64,000 nucleotides of DNA from Plantago ovata. Taxonomy: Eukaryota; Streptophyta; Magnoliopsida; Lamiales; Plantaginaceae. Positions 43,351 to 54,720 of this stretch are shown here, piece by piece. Made by a program: the position numbers and the translations under genes. The stretch is taken from assembly GCA_028274465.1 (NCBI GenBank), contig CM051458.1:38664744-38728743 (forward strand). The letters run 5' to 3'. Numbering within the stretch: the first letter of the stretch is position 1; each line of letters begins with the position of its first letter. The notes beneath the pieces were generated by a model. It made no database searches. It was given only the letters and a program-made list of their open reading frames with translations, and had not been told where the DNA came from.

Positions 43351-43433
43351 CTACAACAAAAAAGGGTTTACAGTTAGCGAGGAGAACATATTCATACTTA
43401 GCAACTTATTTGAAAAAAAATAAGCAAAGTTAC
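43351..43433 (-). other. intron 3 of the Tat-1 antisense gene (83 nt)
   Basis: Minus strand: GCATCAG|GTAACTTT and TTTTTTGTTGTAG|CTCGAG. Removing it joins two coding stretches in frame (CSHQ to LENLKEAYG), which strongly supports splicing. Confidence 0.8.
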
Positions 43434-43840
43434 CTGATGCGAGCACGTGCTCAGCTCATGGGCGCGATCCAGCTCGCTCATTTGGATGAGCCTCTTCACC
43501 TCGGCCTCTTGACTTAGAGCGGCCGTCTTGTCCTTTTTGCGAGGAGGCTCATTGTTTCCCCCAAGCGTAAGCTTCCTCGAGCCCTTCTTAGCCGCGGGTC
43601 TCACCGCCTCTTCTCCGGCTCCCCGGCAGCAGCCTCCTCGGCCTGCTTAGCCTGCCTAGCCGCCGCTTCCTCCTCGGCCTTCTTCAGCGCCTCTACGGGG
43701 TTCTCGCAGTGTCTCGAGACCCTCCTGCACCATTGCATCTCGTTGATGCGAAGCACTCCTCGGCGGAGAGAGGTTCTGTTTTCTCCTCTGCTCTTCCTTG
43801 GCGGCCAATGTCTTCGACATGATTCAGTTAAACTAGTAAG

Positions 43841-43972
43841 CTGTGGAGGAAAAAACACAAGTTAATAAGGAAGAGCGAGAAGCACAAAAACGCGAGAAGG
43901 TAAATAAGAGCGAGCACACTACAAGCAAGCAAGAGGAAGAAAAAGACAAGTATGAAAACTTTCTAGGCGTAC
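43841..43972 (-). other. intron 2 of the Tat-1 antisense gene (132 nt)
   Basis: Minus strand: CTCTTCG|GTACGCC and TTTTTTCCTCCACAG|CTTAC, pyrimidine-rich before the acceptor. Frame across it is unclear because of nearby lesions. Confidence 0.6.
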
Positions 43973-45782
43973 CGAAGAGCACATCGTTCGAGAACATGTT
44001 GCCCGTGTACCCGGTATAAGCATAAGGCGAAAGCCCAGCTAAGTAAGGAAGGGGCTGCAGAACGAGGCCCCATTATAAGTACTTCTCGGGATTGGGCCCC
44101 ATGTTCTTCTCCTCGAGCTCCAAGACCCATGGGTCTAGCTCCGCTGGCAAGGGATGCTTCTCGGCAATCTTTCCTCGATACATCAGCTTGGACACTCCCC
44201 ACTCAGCATCCTCCTCGCTCATGTTTGGTAACTTCTTCTTCTTCTTGATGTAGAAGTACCGGGGGAACCATTTGTGACCCGAGGAGGATGGAGCGTCCAT
44301 GATAAAGCCTAGGCCTGGTCGCGCGTTAAAGTAATAGAAGTATTTTCTTCCCGAGCTCATCGAGACCCTGAAGATCTGATTGAAGTTGTAGAAATTGAGC
44401 TCGACCCCGTGCTTCTTGCAGAACACTCCGAAGCAAACTAAGGTCCCAAAAGCACTTGGCACGAGTTTCCAAGGAGCGATCCCCAGGGTGTTAAAATTCT
44501 CACGGAAAGCCTCGCAGAATGGCAAGATCCATCCTCGATCCAAGCTCAAGCAGTGAACCGCCATATAGCCTGGAGACGCGTTGTAAAACGTCTGATCTTT
44601 CTTCGGAACTAGGATGTCAAATTTACTCTCGGGAAGGGTGTACTTCTACCGAAGAGTGGCAATCCCATCCTCCTTCACGGTAGAGGCAGTCGTCGGGATG
44701 ATGCCATCCTCGTTTTTCTCACCCTCAGGATCGGGGAGGTCCACATTGAGAGCACTCTGCGTGAACTTGTTTTGAGTGGCCTTGTTGGATTTAGGCTCCT
44801 CGACGGCCTTACCTTTGCCACTCTTACTAGAGCGAGAACGCTTCTTCGCTCGCTTAGGCTCCTCATCAGCCTTTTCTTTTCGAGCTGCTCGCTCCTCAAG
44901 ATGTTGTTGGAACTCTTCTTCTTCCAGAGGATTTGGTGGCCAGGTATTACTAGGGTACGAGAAGTCAATGGACCGAGGATCCACTGAATGGTAACTGGTC
45001 TCCTCCTCGGGGGCATACTTCTGACCGATGAGCAAGTCTCTCTGAGCTTTCCTGTTCATCTCAGATATTGATGAAGACAAAGGTACTGCGGTGCTCGGAA
45101 CAGCTTCATTCCCGTGCACGTCCCTTAAGGCCAAAGGAGGTTCCTCCTCGTCATCAGTGACTATAGTTCGACGAGTGGTTTGAGGAGGGAACCTAACTCT
45201 CTTCTGCGGAGGAGTTGTCCGAGGAGAAGTAGTGTCATCATCATCACTATCAATTATAGTGATGGCCTTCCCGCGTTGGACAGAGTGATCACCTTCCTCG
45301 TATAAAGAACGAGCCAGGTTTGGTCGCTCTCTGTCATCCATGTCCTCGATCCGAATATCCATCGGAGGAACTGCACTGACAGCGCCGTAGTTGCGACCAT
45401 CAACTTGGGCGGCCAATGTAATCAATTCAACAGAGACCGCCGGGTTAAAGGACCGCCTCCTCTTCGGTCCGGTCGTTGATGAAATCATCGTCCTCGCTAC
45501 GACGTCTTTTGCGAGTAACCAGTTGATACTCCGCCTCCTCATCCTCCTCAGTTTCATATCTCATCCTCATCATTGGCATCCTCGCCTTCTTCACCCTCCT
45601 CGAGTTGGTCTTCATCCTCGAATTCTTCGTCATCCCCGGATTCAACAACGGGTTCCTCGCCCACGGCGGCATGCTCCAAAGTAGTGTCTAAGAACGTCGC
45701 CGATATCTCTGACGTAGTATGGACGCTCCCATACTCTTCAACTTCTCGGCGATTCTGGCTGTCGTCGCTTCTCTCGGACATC

Positions 45783-46334
45783 CTAAATGGGTAGGCAAAG
45801 AAGAGTTAGGATGGTTGGTGATAGTCCGAGAGGTCCGTTTATGTATATTGATTAAGTTCGACCTCCCGAACGGAGAAAAATCTCAAAAAAGAAGCGAGCA
45901 TCATGAAAAAAGAAGTTATTCTACGAAAGCGAAGAGCATACAAAGAGGCAAGAGCGAGCACGTTACGCGCATACAAAGAATCGAGGAGCACAAGAGCGAC
46001 CAACCGCTCAAAAAAGCGATGAGGCGTAAACGTTTACTTCTACAGTTACGATTACCTCTACAGTTATGTTCATACGCTAAGGAGGCAAAGGGGATTTACC
46101 GAAAAATAAACAGGGGAGGCATGAGAATCTACGGTTTGATTAAGGCATGCAATTCACGGTCCTTTTAAGTCTTGTTAAGTCCGTACAAGTATTGGGCCAT
46201 CTTCAAGGCCGCCGTACGCTGGAAAAACCTCAGGCGACAAAAAAAGGTGAAGGGGATTTACAGAAGTAAGAACAAAATCAAGAGGAATGTACACAATTAA
46301 AGCATGTAATCAAAGCCGAGGTATGAAGACTTAC
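45783..46334 (-). other. leader intron of the Tat-1 antisense gene (552 nt)
   Basis: Minus strand: TTCCCAA|GTAAGTC donor; ATCCTAACTC branch site and CCTACCCATTTAG acceptor, one base before the start codon. Confidence 0.72.
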
Positions 46335-46554
46335 TTGGGAAAGAGTGTTTGAAGGCTGGAAACCGGAAAGTAAGCCGGAAAACTTGAAGTTCGTCTGAAA
46401 AACTTGAGATTTGATCGCTGGAATAGGTCCTCGCTCTCCTCTTGTATCGATGACTTGCTCGTCGATCACTTATAAATCGTCCTCGCTCTCTCTGTTTGCT
46501 CTGAGAAGTTAGGTTGCGAAAAGTGTGGAATGATGCGGTATTGACCTCTTTATA
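46335..46554 (-). promoter_or_regulatory. TATA box and leader exon of the Tat-1 antisense gene
   Basis: Minus-strand TATAAAG at 46548-46554; transcription would start near 46520. From the TATA box to the donor at 46335 there is no ATG on the minus strand, as expected for an untranslated exon. Confidence 0.6.
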
Positions 46555-47229
46555 GAAGGGTATCCCGGGAATACGAACCGTCGCATACCCTCGCTCCATC
46601 CGGACCGAACACGTGTCAACTATTAACGGCCTAGATCACAGCCGCCTGACGGATTTACCGATTTACCCTCCACGCTCCCGCTCCGACACTGTTTCCCAGG
46701 AGAATGCGGATTACCTAATCACACCAGATAATCCGCGGAGCGAGGACCATGTCACGTAGATAAAATGAAGAGCGACGAGCGACCATTCACCCAAGGAGAA
46801 AAATTGAAAGATTAATTTCACGGGACCGAGGAGCCACTATCCCGTGAAGCTTCTCGAGATCGGGCCAAAAAGAAAAAGATGGAAGGGAATCATTCCATTC
46901 CATTCACTCACAATTATCTCCTCGAGATAATTTACAAAGAAGATAGCGAAGAGGCACAAAATTGAATAACCTATTCCCACCAAGGAACACTTACCCGGAT
47001 CCGATCTCTGCCCAGTAAATATACCCCTTTTATAAGGTCGAGCAACGTCTGCTCGCACCCTATAAAACAGGGGGGGGGGGAAGGGAGAGATAGGAGGAGC
47101 GAAAGGTACCAAGGTGTGAATACGGAAATATTTTTTCTCCCACTACTAGTCGAGGCTCTGCTCGACCTTTACTTAAACATAGTTCCTCAACTATCTTCTA
47201 CAAAGATACTTGGAAACTAGGGGGACATA
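46555..47229. other. upstream region of the antisense gene and polypurine tract (Tat-1)
   Basis: No gene is visible. A second minus-strand TATA-like site (TTATAAAAGGGG) lies near 47026-47037. AAACTAGGGGGACATA (about 47214-47229) precedes the LTR and is the likely plus-strand polypurine tract. Confidence 0.6.
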
Positions 47230-48069
47230 TGTTGGTGTTGAAATATGTCCAGTCCGCATGTACGAACTAGAGCGGTCTAAGGGCGCGACGAAGCATCAAG
47301 GGCCGTCCCTCAAGGGGCGCGACCACACCCAAGTATGTCACTAAGGTGTGGCTCGACCAACATAGGGTCCGACCATCACTAAGAGGCCAACCCTCAAGAT
47401 AAGCTCAGTACAAGGACAATGCAGCTATTGGGCTCGAGGAGCATCTCTAGGGCTCGAGGAGGACCTTACGTCAAGGTGACACCCTCCAAGAGAAACTAGG
47501 CAGAGCACTACTCGGACCACGGACGTAAGAGGAAGGCACGAGGACCAAGGGCGACCACCCATGGTCGCTCCCTGTGGGACCCGTCTTCCAGATTACTCCA
47601 TGGGACCCAAAAAGTAAATATTGTCCTCTCAACCCTAGCCAAGATGTTTGGGCCAAAGCCCATGGACCTCCTTAATGGCCTTGGGCCTAAGGAGGCTTAT
47701 ATCTCGGCCGGACACTTGTCACGATCCTACATGGAGTGACCTTAAAATACTACGAGTATATAAAGGACTCACTCATTACCCAGCGGGTAAGCATTCATAG
47801 CTCTCACACACCACTCACCTACCACATTTACTACTCTTACTAGGGAAGCCTCACAACTCCCTACATGTAAAGTCGTCCCTCCGGTTTGATCCTCGACAAA
47901 CTGGGCACGAGGTACTAACCCCCCCCCCCTCTAGTCTATTTCAGGTACGAGGAAGCTACAAGAAGGTTTCACATCATCTTAAGAGGAACACTACATGAAT
48001 AAGACCTAAAATAGTGTATTGTGACGATCCACTGCGAACTTCAGAAGAAGTACGAATTACCCTTCAACA
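47230..48069 (+). repeat. 3' LTR of Tat-1 (840 bp)
   Basis: Starts TGTTGGTGTTGAAATATG and ends CCCTTCAACA. TATATAAAG at 47757-47765. Near the end a C11 run (47919-47929) is followed by TCTAGTCTATTTCAG, much like the Sirevirus LTR end. Confidence 0.88.
47757..47765 (+). promoter_or_regulatory. LTR TATA box (Tat-1)
   Basis: TATATAAAG inside the LTR, about 160 bp before the C run. Confidence 0.75.
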
Positions 48070-48294
48070 GTAGTACTTTTCAGTAAGCAAGTTTGTTGTT
48101 TCTGGTGTCAAGACTTGTTCTTGTTTAAAAGAAAGAACACGTAACTAATTTCTTAGCTTTCAATGTTCTACTTCTTCACAAGTAGCTTTTGTTTCAAGCT
48201 TAAGTCTTGGAACGGATCAATAGGAAGTACAGAGTAGAGAAGGATTTGAGTGTTTAAAGTACAAGTGAGAGTTTGATCACGTTGTTGACACACC

Positions 48295-50441
48295 CTTCTT
48301 TAGTGTCTGAACTTTCTACCTCACTATCTTCAGAGCTTGTTTCAATGCAAAGAGCATCGATATTTGCTTGAAGCTTTTTCTTTTCTTCAGCAATTAAAGC
48401 CTTCTTGAACTTCTTCTTCTTTTCAGTAGATTTTCCTTTCAGTAAGGGGCAATTTTCTTTGAAGTGTCCAGGGCTTTTGCAATAAAATCAAACATCATTG
48501 CCAACTACTGGTTCATCAGAAGAGTTTGCTTGCTGAGCTTGCTTGTTCAGCGAGCTAGTTTCATTTTTGTACTTATGGTAGTTGTTACCAAGATGCTTTT
48601 CAGCTTCTCTTTTGCTTTTCGCCTTTCAAGTTCCTTACTGATGAATTTCTTCATGTTTCTAACTGCAAGAGCATTTTCATCAGCAGGCTCTTTATCATTT
48701 TTCTTTTCAGAAGATAAAGGCTTGGTAGCAAGAGCAATGTTTTGCAATTTTTCAGCAAACACACTTTCTCTTTGCTTTTTCTCATTGTTGACAGTAGCAA
48801 GATGAGAGAACAACTCGGTTGGAGTGATGTTTGGCATTCCTCGATTGTAGTAGAAGTTCTGAGTGTGGATCCATTCTTGATTCAGACTTCTAATAATGGT
48901 TTTCACCTTTTCAGAATCTGAATAGAAGTTTCCAACACCTAAGGCAGCCATTTCACTCACAAGAGTTGTGAATCTGAAATCCAATGTATTCCAGTGACTC
49001 ATTGGCACCTTGTTTGAAGTTTTGAAACTTCAACTTTAGAACTTCGAGTTTGTTTTCCTTGGTTTTGTCAGATCCAGCACAAAGATCTTGAACCATTTTC
49101 CAAGCATCCTTAGCAGTTTTAGCACCCCACAGTTTGCACTGTATAGTATCTGGAGTACATCGAATAATTATGTTTCTTGCTTGGGCATCAAGACGGAATC
49201 TTTTGGCTTCATCTGAAGTCCATTCCTCTCTTGGTTTTGGTACGACGGTGTCGACCGGTTCACCTAAGATAGTTTCCTTTTCACCATCATCGGTGATCTT
49301 GTGAGGAAAGCTTCTTTCAACTTTAGTGATCTTGATTGGTACATCGTTTATGACAGTCACCATCTCATCACTAATGGCCTCAAGAAGTAACATCATGTTG
49401 TTTCGCCGTTTTCATAGTTTTCCAGCTTCAGCAAGGTAGCGTCTCCCGAAGACATCCTGTCAGCAAATAACTACCAAATTGATCAACTGAAAGTGATTTA
49501 CTGAAAGCACCTAAGGGGATCTAGGTTCAGTGTTGAAGGTTAAAGAACCTCCAGCTCTAATACCACTTGTTGGTCCCTTTAAACAACAAGAAAAGACTAG
49601 AGGGGGGTGAATAGTCTTTTCAAACTTTTCGTCGTTTAAAACTTTCTCAGCAAGTACTTATTACTTTTCTGTAATGAGTTTGTTGATACTTAACTGTCTC
49701 AGCAAGTGCTTATTACTTTTCAGTAATGAGTATGCTGATACTTAAAAACAGACTGCGGAAGTGTTTTTCAATTAGTGCTTTTGTCAGAAAAACTAGTTTC
49801 AGCAAGTGAGCAAAGTGAAAGTATGAAACAATAGTAACTTGCTGAAAACTAAGTGCTGGAAATTAAATCACACAAACACTTTTATAGTGGAATCTCAGAG
49901 TGGCGTGATCTCTCAACTAATCCACTTTGTCCTTTCTAGGACTGAATCCACTATGATACGATATGAGGTTCCTTACGAATCCTATCACTAATGATTCTGA
50001 GAAACCAAAGCACACTTGCCTTGTTTCCAACCTAAACTAGAGAACTGTAACCTTGTTTCCCACCAAACTTGGGACTATAATCAGCAAAGCTATGCTTGAT
50101 TAATTGCTCCTGAATTTCACGCTTGTAAAAGGGTGTTTATTAGTTAGAGAGGTTTGGGATGAGATGACTTGAATATAACTTTTCATCTATAACATGTAAT
50201 CTAAAGAAACACAACTTGTAGTACTTTTCAGTAAGCAAGTTTATTGTTTCTGGTGTCAAGACTTGTTCTTTTTTAAAAGAAAGAACACTTAACTAATTTC
50301 TTAGCTTTCAATGTTCTACTTCTTCACAAGTATCTTTTGTTTCAAGCTTAAGTCTTGGAACGGATCAATAGGCAGTACAGAGTAGAGAAGGATTTGAGTG
50401 TTTAACGTACAAGTGAGAGTTTGATCACGTTGTTGACACAC
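48295..50441 (-). repeat. array unit A
   Basis: R-U5 50441-49568, primer site and leader, gag start 49455, gag to about 48300. Shares markers with unit C: TATGCTGATACTT, GTGAAAGTATG, CACGCTTGTAAAAGG, ATCTAAAGAAAC. Confidence 0.9.
48300..49455 (-). pseudogene. gag: truncated gag in unit A
   Basis: Sirevirus gag N-terminal part (copia-type gag domain). One base is missing near codon 15, shared with units B-D; one is gained near 48987. At the zinc knuckle the first Cys codon is UGA. Confidence 0.85.
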
Positions 50442-52571
50442 CCTTCTTTAGTGTCTGAACTTTCTACCTCACTGTCTTTAGAGCTTGTTTCAATGCAAAG
50501 AGCATCGATTTTTGCTTGAAGCTTTTTCTTTTCCTCAGCAATTAAAGCCTTGTTGAACTTCTTCTTCTTTTCAGTAGATTTTCCTTTCAGTAAGGGGCAA
50601 TTTTCTTTGAAGTGTCCAGGGCTTTTGCAATAAAATCAAAGATCATTGCCAACTGCTGGTTCATTAGAAGAGTTTGCTTGCTGAGCTTGCTTGTTCAGCG
50701 AGCTAGTTTCATTTTTGTACTTATGGTAGTTGTTACCAAGATGATTTTTCAGCTTCTCTTTTGCTTTTCGCCTTTCAAGTTCCTACTGATGAATTTCTTC
50801 ATGTTTCTAACTACAAGAGCATTTTCATCAGCAAGCTCTTTATCATTTTTCTTTTCAGAAGATGACGGCTTGGCAGCAAGAGAAATGTTTTGCAATTTTT
50901 CAGCAAACACACTTTCTCTTTGCTTTTTGTCATAGTTGACAGTAGCAAGAGTGATGTTTGGCATTCCTCGATTGTAGTAGATAGTTCTGAGTGTGGATCC
51001 ATTCTTGATTCAGACTTCTAATAATGGTTTTCACCTTTTCAGAATCTGAATAGAAGTTTCCAACACCTAAGGCAGCTATTTCACTCACAAGAGTTGTGAA
51101 TCTGAAATCCAAGTCTTCCAGTGAATCATTGGCACCTTGTTTGAAGTTTTGAAACTTCAACTTTAGAACTTCGAGTTTGTTTTCCTTGGTTTTGTCAGAT
51201 CCAACACAAAGATCTTGAACCATTTTCCAAGCATCCTTAGCAGTTTTAGCACCCCACAGTTTGCACTGTATAGTATCTGGAGTAGATCGAATAATTATGT
51301 TTCTTGCTTGGGCATCAAGGCAGAATCTTTTGGCTTCATCTGAAGTCCATTCCTCTCTTGGTTTTGGTACGACGGTGTCGACCGGTTCACCTAAGATAGT
51401 TTCCTTTTCACCATCATCGGTGATCTTGTGAGGAAAGCTTCTTTCAACTTTAGTGATCTTGATTGGTACATCATTTATGACAGTCACCATCTCATCACTA
51501 ATGGCCTCAAGATGTAGCATCATGTTGTTTCTCCATTTTCATAGTTTTCCAGCTTCAGCAAGGTAGCGTCTCCTAAAGACATCCTGTCAATAAATAACTA
51601 CCAAACTGATCAACTGAAAGTGATTTACCGAAAGCACCTAAGGGATCTAGGTTCAGTGCTGAAGGTTAAAGAACCTCCAGCTCTAATACCACTTGTTGGT
51701 CCCTTTAAACAACAAGAAAAGACTAGAGGGGGGGGGGGTGAATAGTCTTTTCAAACTTTTCGTCGTTTAAAACTTTCTCAGCAAGTACTTATTACTTTTC
51801 TGTAATGAGTTTGTTGATACTTAACTGTCTCAGCAAGTGCTTATTACTTTTCAGTAATGAGTTTGCGGATACTTAAAAACAGACTGCGGAAGTGTTTTTC
51901 AATTAGTGCTTTTGTCAGAAAAACTAGTTTCAACAAGTGAGCAAAGTGACAGTATGAAACAATAGTAACTTGCTGAAAACTAATTGCTGGAAATTAAATC
52001 ACACAAACACTTTTATAGTGGAATCTCAGAGTGGCGTGATCTCTGAACTAATCCACTTTGTCCTTTCTAGGACTGAATTCACTATGATACGATATGAGGT
52101 TCCTTACAAATCCTATCACTAATGATTCTCAGAAACCAAAGCACACTTGCCTTGTTTCCAACCTAAACTAGAGAACTGTAACCTTGTTCCCCACCAAACT
52201 TGGGACTATAATCAGCAAAGCTATGCTTGATTAATTTCCCTTGAATTTCACTCCTGTAAAAGGGTGTTTATTAGTTAGAGAGGTTTGGGATGAGATGACT
52301 TGAATATAACTTTTCATCTATAACAAGTAATCAAAAGAAACACAACTTGTAGTACTTTTCAGTAAGCAAGTTTGTTGTTTCTGGTGTCAAGACTTGTTCT
52401 TGTTTAAAAGAAAGAACACTTATCTAATTTCTTAGCTTTCAATGTTCTACTTCTTCACAAGTAGCTTTTGTTTCAAGCTTAAGTTTTGGAACGGATCAAT
52501 AGGCAGTACAGAGTAGAGAAGGATTTGAGTGTTTAAAGTACAAGTGAGAGTTTGATCACGTTGTTGACACA
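50442..52571 (-). repeat. array unit B
   Basis: R-U5 52571-51694, gag start 51582. Markers TTTGCGGATACTT, GTGACAGTATG and ATCAAAAGAAAC are shared with unit D. The G run near 51728 has 11 G. Confidence 0.9.
50447..51582 (-). pseudogene. gag: truncated gag in unit B
   Basis: Same gag part. It has the shared one-base loss near the start, a 21-bp loss near 50950, a frame change near 50985 and the UGA at the zinc knuckle. Confidence 0.85.
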
Positions 52572-54720
52572 CCCTTGTTTAGTGTCTGAACTTTCTACCT
52601 CACTGTCTTCAGAGCTTGTTTCAATGCAAAGAGCATCGATTTTTGCTTGAAGCTTTTTCTTTTCTTCAGCAATTAAAGCCTTCTTGAACTTCTTCTTCTT
52701 TTAAGTAGATTTTCCTTTCAGTAAGGGGCAATTTTCTTTGAAGCGTCTAGGGCTTTTGCAATAAAATCAAAGATCATTGCCAACTGCTGGTTCATCAGAA
52801 GAGTTTGCTTGCTGAGCTTGCTTGTTCAGCGAGCTAGTTTCATTTTTGTACTTATGGTAGTTGTTACCAAAATGCTTTTTCAGCTTCTCTTTTGCTTTTT
52901 GCCTTTCAAGTTCCTTACTGATGAATTTCTTCATGTTTCTAACTGCAAGAGCATTTTCATCAGCAAGCTCTTTATGATTCTTCTTTTCAGAAGATGACGG
53001 CTTGGCAGCAAGAGCAATGTTTTGCAATTTTTCAGCAAACACACTTTCTCTTTGCTTTGTCTCATAGTTGACAGTAGCATGATGAGAGAACAACTCGGTT
53101 GGAGTGATGTTTGGTATTCCTCGATTGTAGTAGAAGTTCTGAGTGTGGATCCATTCTTGATTCAGACTTCTAATAATGGTTTTCACCTTTTCAGAATCTG
53201 AATAGAAGTTTCCAACACCTAAGGCAGCCATTTCACTCACAAGAGTTGTGAATCTGAAATCCAAGTATTCCAGTGACTCATTGGCACCTTGTTTGATGTT
53301 TTGAAACTTCAACTTTAGAACTTCGAGTTTGTTTTCCTTGGTTTTGTCAGATCCAGCACAAAGATCTTGAACCATTTTCCAAGCATCCTTAGCAGTTTTA
53401 GCACCCCACAGTTTGCACTGTATAGTATCTGGAGTACATCGAATAATTATGTTTCTTGCTTGGGCATCAAGACGGAATCTTTTGGCTTCATCTGAAGTCC
53501 ATTCCTCTCTTGGTTTTGGTACGACGGTGTCGACCTGTTCACCTAAGATAGTTTCCTTTTCACCATCATCGGTGATCTTGTGAGGAAAGCTTCTTTCAAC
53601 TTTAGTGATCTTGATTGGTACATCGTCTATGACAGTCACCATCTCATCACTAATGGCCTCAAGATGTAACATCATGTTGTTTCGCCGTTTTCATAGTTTT
53701 CCAGCTTCAGCAAGGTAGCGTCTCCCGAAGACATCCTGTCAGCAAATAACTACCAAACTGATCAACTGAAAGTGATTTACCGAAAGCACCTAAGGGGATC
53801 TAGGTTCAGTGTTGAAGGTTAAAGAACCTCCAGCTCTAATACCACTTGTTGGTCCCTTTAGACAACAAGAAAAGACTAGAGGGGGGTGAATAGTCTTTTC
53901 AAAGTTTTCGTCGTTTAAAACTTTCTCAGTAAGTACTTATTACTTTTCTGTAATGAGTTTGTTGATACTTAACTCTCTCAGCAAGTGCTTATTACTTTTC
54001 AGTAATGAGTATGCTGATACTTAAAAACAGACTGCGGAAGTGTTTTTCAATTAGTGCTTTTGTCAGAAAAACTAGTTTCAGCAAGTGAGCAAAGTGAAAG
54101 TATGAAACAATAGTAACTTGCTGAAAACTAAGTGCTGGAAATTAAATCACACAAACACTTTTATAGTGGAATCTCAGAGTGGCGTGATCTCTCAACTAAT
54201 CCACTTTGTCCTTTCTAGTACTGAATCCACTATGATACGATATGAGGTTCCTTACGAATCCTATCACTAATGATTCTGAGAAACCAAAGCACACTTGCCT
54301 TGTTTCCAACCTAAACTAGAGAACTGTAACCTTGTTTCCCACCAAACTTGGGACTATAATCAGCAAAGCTATGCTTGATTAATTGCTCCTGAATTTCACG
54401 CTTGTAAAAGGGTGTTTTTTAGTTAGAGAGGTTTGGGATGAGATGACTTGAATATAACTTTTCATCTATAACATGTAATCTAAAGAAACACAACTTGTAG
54501 TACTTTTCAGTAAGCAAGTTTGTTGTTTCTGGTGTCAAGACTTGTTCTTTTTTAAAAGAAAGAACACTTAACTAATTTCTTAGCTTTCAATGTTCTACTT
54601 CTTCACAAGTATCTTTTGTTTCAAGCTTAAGTCTTGGAACGGATCAATAGGCAGTACAGAGTAGAGAAGGATTTGAGTGTTTAAAGTACAAGTGAGAGTT
54701 TGATCACGTTGTTGACACAC
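52572..54720 (-). repeat. array unit C
   Basis: R-U5 54720-53847, gag start 53734. Carries the same R-U5 markers as unit A. Confidence 0.9.
52577..53734 (-). pseudogene. gag: truncated gag in unit C
   Basis: Open for 302 residues from an internal Met (53675) to the UGA at the zinc knuckle; the natural start is cut off by the one-base loss. A second stop lies shortly after the knuckle. Confidence 0.87.

Larger units (their letters stand above)
42508..45781 (-). pseudogene. Tat-1 antisense gene (aORF) with introns; broken
   Basis: Gene on the opposite strand behind pol, as known for Tat elements. ATG at 45781-45779 follows an intron acceptor. The product starts acidic (MSERSDDSQ), then an Asp/Glu-rich part with a basic patch (KRAKKRSRSSKSGKGK), then a domain like the 'putative gypsy type transposon' family (about 44090-44560, PSAFGTLVCFGVFCKKHG, WFPRYFYI), then after two introns an Ala/Glu coiled coil and a conserved C-terminal domain (REEGFFS, CEFGEL, PSWVPE, FVEPEL). 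Several frameshifts (45440-45560, near 43610) and in-frame stops (44646, 44086, 42730) are present. Tat-2 conserves the C-terminal domain. Function unknown. Confidence 0.78.
40290..48069 (+). mobile_element. Tat-1: Ty3/gypsy element of the Tat lineage, 3' half
   Basis: Sequence resumes at 40290 in the end of the second RNase H, then integrase, spacer, antisense gene, promoter region of that gene, polypurine tract and 3' LTR. The part left of copia-2 is outside the window. The 3' LTR ends at 48069 and the next bases, GTAGTACTTTTCAG, are the middle of a copia-3 array unit, so Tat-1 is nested in the array; GTAGT would be the right target-site copy. Confidence 0.88.

Noticed and set aside
46278-46599. 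Minus-strand frames over the leader exon of the Tat antisense gene
   Set aside because: The first uses GTG as start and both cross the predicted splice donor; they look like shadows of the untranslated exon.
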